From a virus, in IMG/VR virus record IMGVR_UViG_3300028027_000152, positions 1-32,176 of that record: a stretch of DNA of 32,176 nucleotides; one strand, given 5' to 3'. Made by a program: the position numbers and the translations under genes. This document shows positions 6,778 to 14,772 of the stretch, piece by piece. The notes beneath the pieces are model-generated. The model saw only the letters and a program-made list of their open reading frames with translations, did no database searches and was not told the DNA's origin. The stretch's first letter is position 1; every line of letters starts with the position of its first letter.

Positions 6778-8755
6778 AACAAAGCTAGAACAAAACGCAG
6801 TATATTTTGCAAACTTAACAGTTGATGAGCTTGGGGGAGAACTCCAAAAGAAAGTGGATGATTACTATCAATATGTTCGTATTAATGGAATGCTTGATCT
6901 TTGGCGTAAGTCTTACCGACAATATTTTAGGGCAGGCTATCATCTTGGAGACATGGTTCGAGGAGGAGACACAGGAGAGTACAGTTTTCTTTTTGTAAAT
7001 CATTATAGGTCTATCTTACAAGCAATCTTATCTATCACAGTATCACAAAGACCAGCCTTTGACGCAAGGGCAGTTAACAACGATTATTCAAGCCAAGCAC
7101 AAACCAAACTTGCACAAGGTCTTCTTGATTATTATATGAGAGAGAAGAGATTAGAAAGATATGTTGCCGATGCGGTCGAGTTTGCCATATGGTCAGGTGA
7201 GGGTTACATTGTATTAAATTGGGATGTAGCATTAGGAAGAGAATATGGTGTAGGACAAAACAATGAACCAATCCGAGAAGGTGACATTAAATTTACATCT
7301 TGTTCAGGGATAGATATTATACGACATCCGTATCTCAGGAAGTTTGAAGACAGACAATATTTGATAGTCAGAGAGTTTGTAAATAAATATGAACTAGCTA
7401 AGAAATACCCAGATTTTGAAACCGATATTATCAATTCAGAAATGACAAGTGGAAGTTTAAAGAATGATTTCCTTGATTTTTACCGTATAACTGATTCTGA
7501 TTTGATCCCTCTTTATAGATTCTATCATGACAAAACTCAATCAGTTCCAAATGGCAGATACTCGGAATTTATAGAAGGAGGAACAGTCATCTTTGATAGT
7601 GACTTGCCATACCCTGAAATACCAGTATATGCACTTCATCCCGGGTCAATCTATGCCTCTCCTTTTGGATACTCAGTTAGTTTTGATATGTTACCTATTC
7701 AAAGGGCAGTCGATGGATTAGCATCTACAATTCAAACCAATCAAGAAGCCTTTGGAGTGCAAAATGTATTGGTACCAAAAGGATCTAATCTTGATGTCGA
7801 AGAATTGTCAGGAGGATTAAATATAGTCCAGTATGATCCTAAGATGGGAAAACCTGAACCAATGAACCTTACTGCAACTCCCGTAGAAATCTTTAATCGT
7901 TACAAAGAATTAGTCAACGAGATGGAATCAATATCAGGTATCAATTCAGTAGTACGAGGCAATCCAGAAGCAAGTCTAAAGAGTGGAGCTGCATTGGCAT
8001 TAGTTGCATCACAAGCAATACAATTTTTACAACTTACCCAACAAAGATATGTCCAGCTATTAGAGGACTCAGGAACAGCGATTATTAATATGTTAAAGTC
8101 CTATGCAGCCGTTCCGAGAGTAGCAACAATTGTTGGAAAAATGAACACCCCATATATGAAGGAATTCAAAGGATCGGATTTAGAGAATGTCCAAAGAGTA
8201 ATAGTTGATATGGGGAATCCTTTGAGCAAGACCACGGCAGGAAAGATCCAAATAGCTGACACTTTATTGCAATACGGATTTGTAAAGAATTCAGATATGT
8301 ACTTTGCAGTCTTGCAAAATGGACGATTAGATTCAATAATGGATCCAGTTCAAAGACAATTGATGTTAATCGCACAAGAGAACGAACAAATGTCAGACGG
8401 CATAGATCCTCCCGTGCTAGTGACAGACAATCATCCTATGCACATCCAAGAACACAAGCAATTGCTAGACAGCCCAGAAGCAAGGAATAACCCTGATTTA
8501 GTTGTAGTGGTATTGGGTCATATTCAAAAGCACATTGACCAAATGCGATCAGGAGACAAAGATTTATTTGCAATTCTTGGAATGCAGAATTTACCTCCTC
8601 AAACTCCTGAACAACCGTCAATTCCGCAAGTATCACAAGGTGGACAAGAAAACCCATTAGAGCAAGTCACTGGAGCATTGCCAAACTTACCAACTAATCC
8701 AATGACTGGTGAGAGATATCAGACAGCTAGTGGAGCAAGTGCGGTTCCAACATAA
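6767..8755 (+). CDS. Portal protein
   Basis: 662 residues, close to P22-type portals (about 725). It forms the dodecameric ring through which DNA is packaged and ejected. Recognisable parts are the N-terminal helical/wing segment with RINGMLDLWRKSYRQYFRAG, a repeated-helix core around residues 85-165 (ILQAILSITVSQRPAF, YVADAVEFAIWSGEGY), PFGYSVSFDMLPIQRAVDGL near 300, and ISGINSVVRGNPEASLKSGA near 390-410. The C-terminus is P/Q-rich. Position between terL and the scaffold is the canonical order. Confidence 0.9.
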   Translation: MLTKTKLEQNAVYFANLTVDELGGELQKKVDDYYQYVRINGMLDLWRKSYRQYFRAGYHLGDMVRGGDTGEYSFLFVNHYRSILQAILSITVSQRPAFDARAVNNDYSSQAQTKLAQGLLDYYMREKRLERYVADAVEFAIWSGEGYIVLNWDVALGREYGVGQNNEPIREGDIKFTSCSGIDIIRHPYLRKFEDRQYLIVREFVNKYELAKKYPDFETDIINSEMTSGSLKNDFLDFYRITDSDLIPLYRFYHDKTQSVPNGRYSEFIEGGTVIFDSDLPYPEIPVYALHPGSIYASPFGYSVSFDMLPIQRAVDGLASTIQTNQEAFGVQNVLVPKGSNLDVEELSGGLNIVQYDPKMGKPEPMNLTATPVEIFNRYKELVNEMESISGINSVVRGNPEASLKSGAALALVASQAIQFLQLTQQRYVQLLEDSGTAIINMLKSYAAVPRVATIVGKMNTPYMKEFKGSDLENVQRVIVDMGNPLSKTTAGKIQIADTLLQYGFVKNSDMYFAVLQNGRLDSIMDPVQRQLMLIAQENEQMSDGIDPPVLVTDNHPMHIQEHKQLLDSPEARNNPDLVVVVLGHIQKHIDQMRSGDKDLFAILGMQNLPPQTPEQPSIPQVSQGGQENPLEQVTGALPNLPTNPMTGERYQTASGASAVPT

Positions 8756-8937
8756 TGCCAGATATCAGTATGTGTCAAAATAACAATTGTATAAAAAAAG
8801 AATCATGTTATAGATTTAATGCAATTCCTAGTCGATATCAATCTTTTGCTGATTTTGATTATGAGATTGATAAAAGTTGTTTTATAAAATTTATAAAAGG
8901 AAACACAAATGGAAGAAATAGCAACAGAAGCGATTGA
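8755..8937 (+). CDS. Cysteine-rich small protein, possible metal binder (60 aa)
   Basis: Its ATG overlaps the portal stop by one base. Cysteines at about residues 7, 12, 18 and 42 (MCQNNNCIKKESCYRF, then DKSCFIKF) make a spacing suited to a small zinc site. Phages carry similar short C-x4-C-x5-C proteins between portal and scaffold genes. Function is unknown. The 3' end overlaps the scaffold start. Confidence 0.6.
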   Translation: MPDISMCQNNNCIKKESCYRFNAIPSRYQSFADFDYEIDKSCFIKFIKGNTNGRNSNRSD

Positions 8938-9811
8938 AGAGTCAGTCCCATCTGAAATACAGGAATCAGGGGAAGTAGTACAATCAACTCTTGAGATACC
9001 AATTAGAGAAGCCAAAGTAGAAGTAGGCGGTCAGGTAATGCAGATTAATGAGCGACAACTTAAAGCTCTTTGGGGTTTGCCAGAAAATGAACCAATCACT
9101 GACAAAGAATTTAAAACTATGGTGTCCAGTTACAAAGCACAGAAAACTTCTGATATTGCCACACGTAACGCAAGACATCAGGAGAAGCTAGTCAAAGAGA
9201 TTGCGGATTTAATCCAAACTAATCCTTGGCAATTACTCGAAAAAGCCGGTTACAATCCTAGACAACTTGCAGAAGAGTATCTCACTCAAGCAATCGAAGA
9301 GGATATGTTGCCAGAGAACGAGAGAGAACTCAGAAGAGTCCGATCCGAGAAAGAAGAATTAGAAAGGCAATATAAAGAAGAACTTACTCGAAGAGAACAA
9401 GAACAAATGCAATTTGCAGTGCAACAGGCAGAGCAAGAAATTACAGGTCAGATTATTGACGCTCTCGATAGCAGTTCTCTTCCTAGGTCTCCTGAAGTAG
9501 TAAAGAGAATTGCAAATTATATGTTAATTGCTGAACAAAAAGGAATTGCAATAAATCCTAAACAGATTATTCCATTGGTCGAGGAAGATTTTAGAAATCT
9601 CAATGCTCAAATTCTCAAGTCACTTGATCCCAACAAAAGGATTAATTATATTGGGGAAGATCTCCTTAAGCAAATCAGACAAGATGATCTTGCAAGGCTC
9701 AAGACCAATCAATCTCAACCTAATCAATCTCAACCTAAGCCAAAGCAGACTAACAAAAAATTGACTAAAGAGGAGTGGAGGAAAGAACTAGCAGAAAGAA
9801 TCAGGTCATAA
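8909..9811 (+). CDS. Capsid scaffolding protein
   Basis: 300 residues, acidic N-terminus, long charged coiled-coil middle (about 105-180, rich in E, R and Q), and a lysine-rich C-terminal tail with a Q/S/P repeat (TNQSQPNQSQPKPKQTNKK). This is the make-up of P22-type scaffolds, which guide coat assembly through a basic C-terminal end. The start at 8909 has AAAGG at 8897-8901. It is the last gene before a terminator. Identification rests mainly on position and composition. Confidence 0.75.
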   Translation: MEEIATEAIEESVPSEIQESGEVVQSTLEIPIREAKVEVGGQVMQINERQLKALWGLPENEPITDKEFKTMVSSYKAQKTSDIATRNARHQEKLVKEIADLIQTNPWQLLEKAGYNPRQLAEEYLTQAIEEDMLPENERELRRVRSEKEELERQYKEELTRREQEQMQFAVQQAEQEITGQIIDALDSSSLPRSPEVVKRIANYMLIAEQKGIAINPKQIIPLVEEDFRNLNAQILKSLDPNKRINYIGEDLLKQIRQDDLARLKTNQSQPNQSQPKPKQTNKKLTKEEWRKELAERIRS

Positions 9812-9850
9812 TTATCTCATTAGTTTTCCCAATTTTCCAAAAAAACCTTG

Positions 9851-9877
9851 TCCCTCTCCTCCAGAGGGATTTTTTTA
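9851..9877 (+). terminator. Intrinsic terminator after scaffold gene
   Basis: A 7-bp stem TCCCTCT/AGAGGGA with loop CCTCC (9851-9869) is followed at once by a run of Ts (9870-9876). It lies 40 bases after the scaffold stop. It would reduce read-through from the packaging genes and let the coat gene be set independently. Confidence 0.85.
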
Positions 9878-9886
9878 ATATTTTGC

Positions 9887-9923
9887 TTGACAAATAAAAA
9901 TAGTATGGCAAAATTCCTATAAT
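9887..9923 (+). promoter_or_regulatory. Candidate coat-gene promoter (unusual spacing)
   Basis: Perfect boxes TTGACA (9887-9892) and TATAAT (9918-9923) lie just after the terminator, but 25 bp apart rather than 16-18. Either one box is used with a poor partner, or an activator is needed. Position before the coat gene favours a real promoter. Confidence 0.45.
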
Positions 9924-9948
9924 AGTGTAAAACACACCACTTCTGTAA

Positions 9949-10047
9949 ATGACTGATGGACACCATAATAATAATCATGATCCGCAGACTATAAGTTGGG
10001 GTTGGGGTCTGATGATTCCTGAAGCGAAAAAATACACGCAATACTAA
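9949..10047 (+). CDS. Possible 32-residue leader ORF
   Basis: ATG at 9949 opens a 32-codon frame, MTDGHHNNNHDPQTISWGWG and onward, ending QY. There is no good SD. The His/Asn-rich start and WGWG motif are distinctive, but the frame could be chance in the 5' leader of the coat mRNA. Confidence 0.25.
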   Translation: MTDGHHNNNHDPQTISWGWGLMIPEAKKYTQY

Positions 10048-10131
10048 TACAACAAGGGTCTAAGCTGATTCGATATACCAAGAGAAAAGAACTCTTTAAA
10101 ATCTTATTACTAAATTTATCGAGGTATAACG

Positions 10132-11694
10132 ATGTCAGCAAATACACTTGCCACACTGAATGGCTTTTACAAACAGATTTACGGTGACTCCCTAATCAAT
10201 CTAATCCCAGAGTCTGCAAAATTCATTAAAGAAGTTCCCTTCGAAAGACGTAAAAAACTTGGGGATTTCTATAATGTCCCAGTCGTATTGCAAGCAGAAC
10301 AGGGCTTTACTTATAACGATGGTGACGGAACAGCTTTTGCATTAAATGGTGCATTGGCAATGGGAACCAAAAACGCACAAGTAAGAGGTGCGGAAAAAGT
10401 ACTACAATCTCAAATTTCTTACAAAGCAGCAGCAGCAGCTACTTCCAACAAAGAAGCCTTCGCAGATGCTACAAGCACTCTCTTTGAAAACATGGTCGAG
10501 TCTATGTCCAACAGATTAGAACTAAGTTCATTCTACGGTCAGTCAGACATTGCAGAAGGAAGAGGAAGTGTTGCAACAGCATCAACTACAGGAGTGGGAG
10601 CATCTTTTGGAGTGGCTACTTATACAAGAGCTACAACCACAGCAACAGTGACTACAACTGCTCCTCATGGGTTGGTGGCAGGTCAAAAAGTATATTTTAC
10701 AGATGATGCAGGAAACTCCGTAGTACCAACTACAGGTTTAGTTTTATCTACTGGATTAACAGCAACAACCTTCCAATTAACTGTAAACACTGGGACTAAT
10801 GCATCTGCACAAGCTTGTACTATCGCTCCTTTTGTTAGAACTGGATCTGCAACAGATTCTTTCTGGTTTTACGTGGATAGAAATCAGTGGTCAACAGGAT
10901 TGTGGGCAGGAAAAGTAGGAGCTGAATTACAGATTTTCTATGATGATAATTCTACTCTAATTTCTTCTGGAGCAAACTCGGTATTAACTGTTGCTGCTAT
11001 CGATCCATTATACAAAAGAATTCGTATAACAAGTACATCTACAGGAACAACAGCTATCGAAACAGCAGCAGGAACAAAAGCTAATTTTGATACTGGTTTT
11101 AGAGTGTATTTCAATGGAACATATACAGGATCTGCTTATAAAGATTTTGTTGGTATTGATAAAATTATCACTACTTCAGGAACTCTTTTTGGTATTGATA
11201 ACAGTGTTTATTCTCTCTTTAAAGGAAACGAATATACTGCAAGTGGTGCCTTGTCTCTCAGTAGCATAATTGCAGCAACTGAAAACGCAGTCGCTCAAGG
11301 ATTAATGGAAGATGTTTGTGCTTATGTTCCTATTAGTGCTTGGAATGTTCTTGCATCAACTGAAGCAGGCTTAAGACGATACGATCAGTCTTACAAGAAT
11401 GCTAAGGCAGAAAACGGAGTCCAGTCATTAGCTTTCTATGGTGCAAATGGTAAGATTGAAATTGAGCCTCATCCAGTATTAAAAGCAGGGGAAGTCTTTA
11501 TTATTCCTAAAAAGCAATTTATTCGAGTAGGTTCAACCGATGTTACTTTTCAAACACCTGGAATGGATAGCACAGAGATATTCTTGCAATTGCCAAGCAA
11601 TGCAGGTTATGAGGTTCGAGCTTATGCAGATCAAGCTCTTCTTTGTATGGCTCCTGCTAAGTGTACAAAAGTTACTGGCTTCACTGTAGCTTAA
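10132..11694 (+). CDS. Major capsid (coat) protein
   Basis: 520 residues. HK97-fold coat protein judged by position after scaffold and by N-terminal segments such as IPESAKFIKEVPFERRKKLG and NVPVVLQAEQGFTY, plus a C-terminal block with SAWNVLASTEAGLRRYDQSY and KIEIEPHPVLKAGEVFIIPK. Residues of about 145-345 form an unusual beta-rich T/S/G insertion with TAPHGLVAGQKVYF near 175, likely an Ig-like or FCCH-like surface domain. SD GAGG is at 10121-10124. Its own control region suggests high late expression. Confidence 0.85.
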   Translation: MSANTLATLNGFYKQIYGDSLINLIPESAKFIKEVPFERRKKLGDFYNVPVVLQAEQGFTYNDGDGTAFALNGALAMGTKNAQVRGAEKVLQSQISYKAAAAATSNKEAFADATSTLFENMVESMSNRLELSSFYGQSDIAEGRGSVATASTTGVGASFGVATYTRATTTATVTTTAPHGLVAGQKVYFTDDAGNSVVPTTGLVLSTGLTATTFQLTVNTGTNASAQACTIAPFVRTGSATDSFWFYVDRNQWSTGLWAGKVGAELQIFYDDNSTLISSGANSVLTVAAIDPLYKRIRITSTSTGTTAIETAAGTKANFDTGFRVYFNGTYTGSAYKDFVGIDKIITTSGTLFGIDNSVYSLFKGNEYTASGALSLSSIIAATENAVAQGLMEDVCAYVPISAWNVLASTEAGLRRYDQSYKNAKAENGVQSLAFYGANGKIEIEPHPVLKAGEVFIIPKKQFIRVGSTDVTFQTPGMDSTEIFLQLPSNAGYEVRAYADQALLCMAPAKCTKVTGFTVA

Positions 11695-11706
11695 GACTAT
11701 CAAATC

Positions 11707-11726
11707 GAGAGGAGGAAACTCCTCTC
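11707..11726 (+). promoter_or_regulatory. GAAA-tetraloop hairpin after coat gene
   Basis: A perfect 8-bp stem GAGAGGAG/CTCCTCTC closed by a GAAA tetraloop, 13 bases after the coat stop. Only three Ts follow, so it is more likely an mRNA stabiliser, processing site or partial attenuator than a full terminator. It could keep coat mRNA in excess over fibre mRNA. Confidence 0.6.
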
Positions 11727-11751
11727 TTTGCAATACTACAAGGAGATAAAC

Positions 11752-11820
11752 ATGTACGGTAAAAAATCAGGCTCTAAGATGCCCGTTAAAAAACCAATGT
11801 CCAAAAAGAAAGGAAAGTAG
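11752..11820 (+). CDS. 22-residue basic microprotein
   Basis: ATG at 11752 with a perfect SD AAGGAGAT (11740-11747). The peptide MYGKKSGSKMPVKKPMSKKK ends GK and is almost all basic. Similar short K-rich peptides lie next to coat genes in other podovirus-like genomes. It could bind nucleic acid or the capsid interior; no function is established. Confidence 0.6.
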   Translation: MYGKKSGSKMPVKKPMSKKKGK

Positions 11821-11823
11821 TAA

Positions 11824-12990
11824 ATGTCATATCCTATTGATGTCAATGGAGTATCAATAAATTATCCACAAACAGGAGATACAAATTGGAGCGATGAAGC
11901 TACAAACTTTGCAATTCAGACATCGTCGGCATTAGGCAAAATTGGTTTATCAAGTGGAACTAGTGTTGATGTAGTAGGAGCTCTTGATGTCACAGGAGCA
12001 ACAACTCTTGATTCGGCATTAACAGTTGCAGGTACTACAACTTTAAACGGAACAGCTAATTTAAACGGAAATACTAATTTAGGCAATTCTAATAGTGATA
12101 CGATTGCAGTTACTGGAGTATTCAATGTTGACTCGGGTGTATTGTATGTCGATCCTACTAATAATAGAGTTGGAGTTAATAAGACTAATCCTGCTCAAGC
12201 ATTAGATGTCGTTGGTAATTCTGCAATAAGTGGAAATGAAACAGTAGGCGGAACTCTTGATGTAACTGGAAATGCTTTGATTAGTGGAACTCTTGGAGTT
12301 ACAGGAAATACTACAATTACAGGAGATGTAATTACTTCAATAGTGAAGGCTTCTGGAAGTGGAGGATTGACGATTGATAGCAACGGTGGAACCGATGTTG
12401 CATTATTTGGAGCAGGCGGAGGATCAGGAACAACTCTCTATGGTGGACTAAACGGTACTACAGCAACTTTTAGTGGTGTCATATATGCAGATGATGATAC
12501 AACAGCTAATACTCCAGTAATATCATTTACAGGAGATACAAACACAGGTATAGGAAGAAGTGCAGCCGATACTTTAGACTTTGTCACGAATGCAGTATCA
12601 AGGGCAAGGATATCATCAGTAGGTTTGCAATCTTCCGTGATACCTGATCTGTCAGGAAGCAATACGACATTATTTCCAGAGTATAAATGCAGAGCATGGG
12701 TAAACTTCAATGGAACGGGGTCAATAGGATCACAAACCATTAGAGGAAGCGGAAATATTTCTAGTGTTTCAAAAACTGGAACAGGCCAATATACTGTTAA
12801 TATTGATACAGATATGCCAGATGCTAACTATGCAGTATCTATTATGCAAGGTGGCACATCCTCTGTTATTGGAATTAGAACACATGAAGATGTTACGGCA
12901 AGAACAGCAGGGGCATTTACTTTTGTAGTGTTTAATTCAACTTTTGGAGCAGCAGATGCATCACAAATAAATGTAGCGGTATTCCGATGA
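11824..12990 (+). CDS. Tail (or head) fibre protein
   Basis: 388 residues. The N-terminal two-thirds is made of short repeats of the type LDVTGATTLD, TVAGTTTLNG, GNTNLGNS and TVGGTLDVTG, typical of a trimeric beta-helical shaft. The region RVGVNKTNPAQALDV is a standard fibre motif. The C-terminal domain begins KCRAWVNFNGTGSIG and includes DADMPDANYAVSI-like sequence (DTDMPDANYAVSI), a conserved phage fibre tip domain; the chain ends VAVFR. There is no S74 peptidase chaperone. Two small chaperone-like genes follow. Confidence 0.75.
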   Translation: MSYPIDVNGVSINYPQTGDTNWSDEATNFAIQTSSALGKIGLSSGTSVDVVGALDVTGATTLDSALTVAGTTTLNGTANLNGNTNLGNSNSDTIAVTGVFNVDSGVLYVDPTNNRVGVNKTNPAQALDVVGNSAISGNETVGGTLDVTGNALISGTLGVTGNTTITGDVITSIVKASGSGGLTIDSNGGTDVALFGAGGGSGTTLYGGLNGTTATFSGVIYADDDTTANTPVISFTGDTNTGIGRSAADTLDFVTNAVSRARISSVGLQSSVIPDLSGSNTTLFPEYKCRAWVNFNGTGSIGSQTIRGSGNISSVSKTGTGQYTVNIDTDMPDANYAVSIMQGGTSSVIGIRTHEDVTARTAGAFTFVVFNSTFGAADASQINVAVFR

Positions 12991-13196
12991 AAATAATAGT
13001 ATATACTCAATCAAATAATCAAGTAGCAGTCATGATCCCATGTACTACAGAATTAACACTTGTAGAGATAGGAATTAAAGATGTTCCTATAGATATACCT
13101 TTTTGGATTATTGACGAAAGTGAATTGCCTAGCACTCCTCAAGAATCTTGGAAACTTGAAAATATGGGCAATCCCGATGGAATAGGAACAAAATGA
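12987..13196 (+). CDS. Fibre-associated small protein (69 aa)
   Basis: Starts MKIIVYTQSNNQVAVMIPC and contains KDVPIDIPFWIIDESELP. This arrangement is common in small phage proteins encoded directly after fibre genes. It overlaps the fibre gene by 4 nt and the next gene by 4 nt, a translational cassette. A role in fibre assembly is inferred from position. Confidence 0.65.
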   Translation: MKIIVYTQSNNQVAVMIPCTTELTLVEIGIKDVPIDIPFWIIDESELPSTPQESWKLENMGNPDGIGTK

Positions 13197-13417
13197 TAAT
13201 TACTAATCAACAAGTATTAGAAGAAATCAAGAAAGATAATTGCAAGTCAAAAGCGAAAGATTTGATTGCTAATTGTGATTGGTCAGTCTTGCCAGACGTT
13301 AAACTGCAAAATAAAATAGACTTTGAAAACTATAGAAGTCAATTAAGAAATTATATTATTAACCCAGTGGAAAATCCCATTTTTCCAAATGAACCCCAAC
13401 CAATATGGAGCGTATAA
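13193..13417 (+). CDS. Tail fibre assembly chaperone-like (XkdW/APC type)
   Basis: 74 residues. The C-terminal half has NCDWSVLPDVKLQNKIDFEN and YRSQLRNYIINPVENPIFP, then PQPIW. The pattern DW-x-VLPD-x-L...F-x-YR-x-LR...NP...W is that of phage tail assembly chaperones of the APC/XkdW group encoded after fibres. The ATG overlaps the preceding stop. Confidence 0.75.
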   Translation: MIITNQQVLEEIKKDNCKSKAKDLIANCDWSVLPDVKLQNKIDFENYRSQLRNYIINPVENPIFPNEPQPIWSV

Positions 13418-13418
13418 C

Positions 13419-13577
13419 ATGAATAATGAAAAGAAAGGTTTGTATGACAATATACATGCAAAGAGAAAAAGAATAGAGGCAGGTTCAGGGGAAAGAATGC
13501 GATCAACTAAAAATCCTAATTCTCCAAGTGCAAAAGATTTTAAACAAGCAGCTAAGACTGCCAAGAAAAAAAAGTAA
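13419..13577 (+). CDS. Conserved small basic virion-region protein (52 aa)
   Basis: ATG at 13419 is chosen over an in-frame upstream ATG at 13389, because GGAG (13407-13410) is correctly spaced and the upstream start would lie within the chaperone gene. The sequence KKGLYDNIHAKRKRIEAGSG followed by ERMR and SPSAKDFKQAAKTAKKKK is a recurrent small protein in podovirus-like genomes. Function is unknown; the basic tail suggests DNA or capsid contact. Confidence 0.75.
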   Translation: MNNEKKGLYDNIHAKRKRIEAGSGERMRSTKNPNSPSAKDFKQAAKTAKKKK

Positions 13578-13588
13578 GGAGCAGTAAA

Positions 13589-13882
13589 ATGCCTGGTATT
13601 ATGAAAGGTGCAAAAATGAAGGCAATAATGGATATCATATCTCAAATGGATGATATGGAATTATCAAGATTAATGCCTAAAGATGAGATGGGCATGGAGC
13701 CGATGGATGAAGAAATGATGAAGCCAGAAAAAAAAGGCATTACAATCATGAAATTAGAAGCATCCAAAAAGCCAGAGATGGAAGAAGAAGATGATATGGA
13801 AGAGGAAGATGATGAAGAGTCTATTGATCCTTTGTCTTCTCTTGCCAGACTTAAAGATAGATTAAAAAAAGGTAGAATGTAG
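13589..13882 (+). CDS. Met- and acid-rich structural-region protein (97 aa)
   Basis: SD AAGGAG at 13577-13582. The N-terminal part is Met-rich (MPGIMKGAKMKAIMDIISQM), the centre very acidic (EEEDDMEEEDDEE), and the tail basic (LARLKDRLKKGRM). Such charge-split small proteins occur between coat and connector genes. Scaffold-like or minor virion roles are possible, but none can be proved. Confidence 0.65.
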   Translation: MPGIMKGAKMKAIMDIISQMDDMELSRLMPKDEMGMEPMDEEMMKPEKKGITIMKLEASKKPEMEEEDDMEEEDDEESIDPLSSLARLKDRLKKGRM

Positions 13883-13886
13883 CTAA

Positions 13887-14771
13887 ATGGATTTTACATC
13901 CACAGGGTTAATTGCACAAATAAAACGTAGGGCATTAATCCCAACAAGTCAGAATTTATTCACAGATTCAGACTTAATTGCAATGCTAAATGAGGAATTA
14001 CAAAATAGGATAATTCCTTACATATTAGCAGTGAGAGAAGATTACTTTTTGACGTATGACGAATATACTCAGAATGGTAGTACAACAGAAATTAATATTC
14101 CTACTAATGCAATTGGAAATAAAATTAATCAAGTAAATCTATATACTGCTAATACATCAGACTCATTCTTTCAAAGTATTCCCAGAATAACAGTATCGCA
14201 AGTAAATGATTATTACGGTGGCTATTATATCCAAGGAAGTAAGATTAAAATATTTCCTCAACCTATTTCGAGTGGAATACTCAGAATCTATTATTATAGA
14301 AGACCATCTGAAATAGTATCAACATCAAGAACTGCAATCATAAGCACAGTGAATACTAATACGTCGATTGTATGTAGTACTAATCTTCCTGCAAACATAA
14401 CTACTGGATCATTAATTGATATTGTAAGCAATAACCAACCATGGGACACAGTGACAGAAAGAACTGCAGGAACAGTGTCAAGTGCTACATTAAACTTGAC
14501 AGATACATCAGATATCGAGACAAATTATTATGTAGCGACAAGGGGGGAATCTCCTTTTGCACAAATCCCACAGGATACGATTCCATTACTAATACAAGCA
14601 GTAGTGGTACGAATGATGGAATACATGGGGGACACAAACGGATTGCAATCAAGTCTTTTGACTTACGCACAGATGGAAAGCGATAACAGAAATTTAATAA
14701 GTCCTAGAGTGGATGCACAGCCAAAGAAAATATCATCCAGAAATAGAATAGCAAGGTATTTATGGAAATGA
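13887..14771 (+). CDS. Head-to-tail connector/adaptor protein
   Basis: 294 residues. The N-terminal helices GLIAQIKRRALIPTSQNLFT and SDLIAMLNEELQNRIIPYIL match the helical start of P22 gp4-like adaptors that attach beneath the portal. FPQPISSGILRIYYYRRPSE (near 130) is a typical adaptor strand pair. A beta-rich insertion at about 150-215 follows, then a C-terminal helical block (IPLLIQAVVVRMMEYMGD). Placement before the large tail protein fits. Confidence 0.75.
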   Translation: MDFTSTGLIAQIKRRALIPTSQNLFTDSDLIAMLNEELQNRIIPYILAVREDYFLTYDEYTQNGSTTEINIPTNAIGNKINQVNLYTANTSDSFFQSIPRITVSQVNDYYGGYYIQGSKIKIFPQPISSGILRIYYYRRPSEIVSTSRTAIISTVNTNTSIVCSTNLPANITTGSLIDIVSNNQPWDTVTERTAGTVSSATLNLTDTSDIETNYYVATRGESPFAQIPQDTIPLLIQAVVVRMMEYMGDTNGLQSSLLTYAQMESDNRNLISPRVDAQPKKISSRNRIARYLWK

Positions 14772-14772
14772 T

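Larger units (their letters stand above)
9812..10131 (+). other. Control region between scaffold and coat genes
   Basis: 320 bases without an established gene. It contains an intrinsic terminator (9851-9877), -35/-10-like boxes (9887-9923), a short ORF (9949-10047), the weak hairpin CAGAC...GTCTG at about 9993-10011, an AAGAG...CTCTT hairpin at about 10080-10096, and the coat-gene SD GAGG at 10121-10124. No tRNA is apparent. Confidence 0.6.

Noticed and set aside
9820-10041. 73-codon minus-strand frame across the coat control region
   Set aside because: It covers the terminator and promoter boxes, has no SD, and its translation looks random.
9930-10120. tRNA or CRISPR element in the coat leader
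   Set aside because: One TTCGATA T-loop-like string lacks a flanking stem, and there are no regularly spaced repeats.
12438-12740. Minus-strand frames under the fibre gene
   Set aside because: Open antisense frames are expected from the repetitive T/G/A-rich fibre sequence.
13343-13645. 100-codon minus-strand frame
   Set aside because: It is the antisense of two well-supported small genes (13193-13577) and spans their SD sites.
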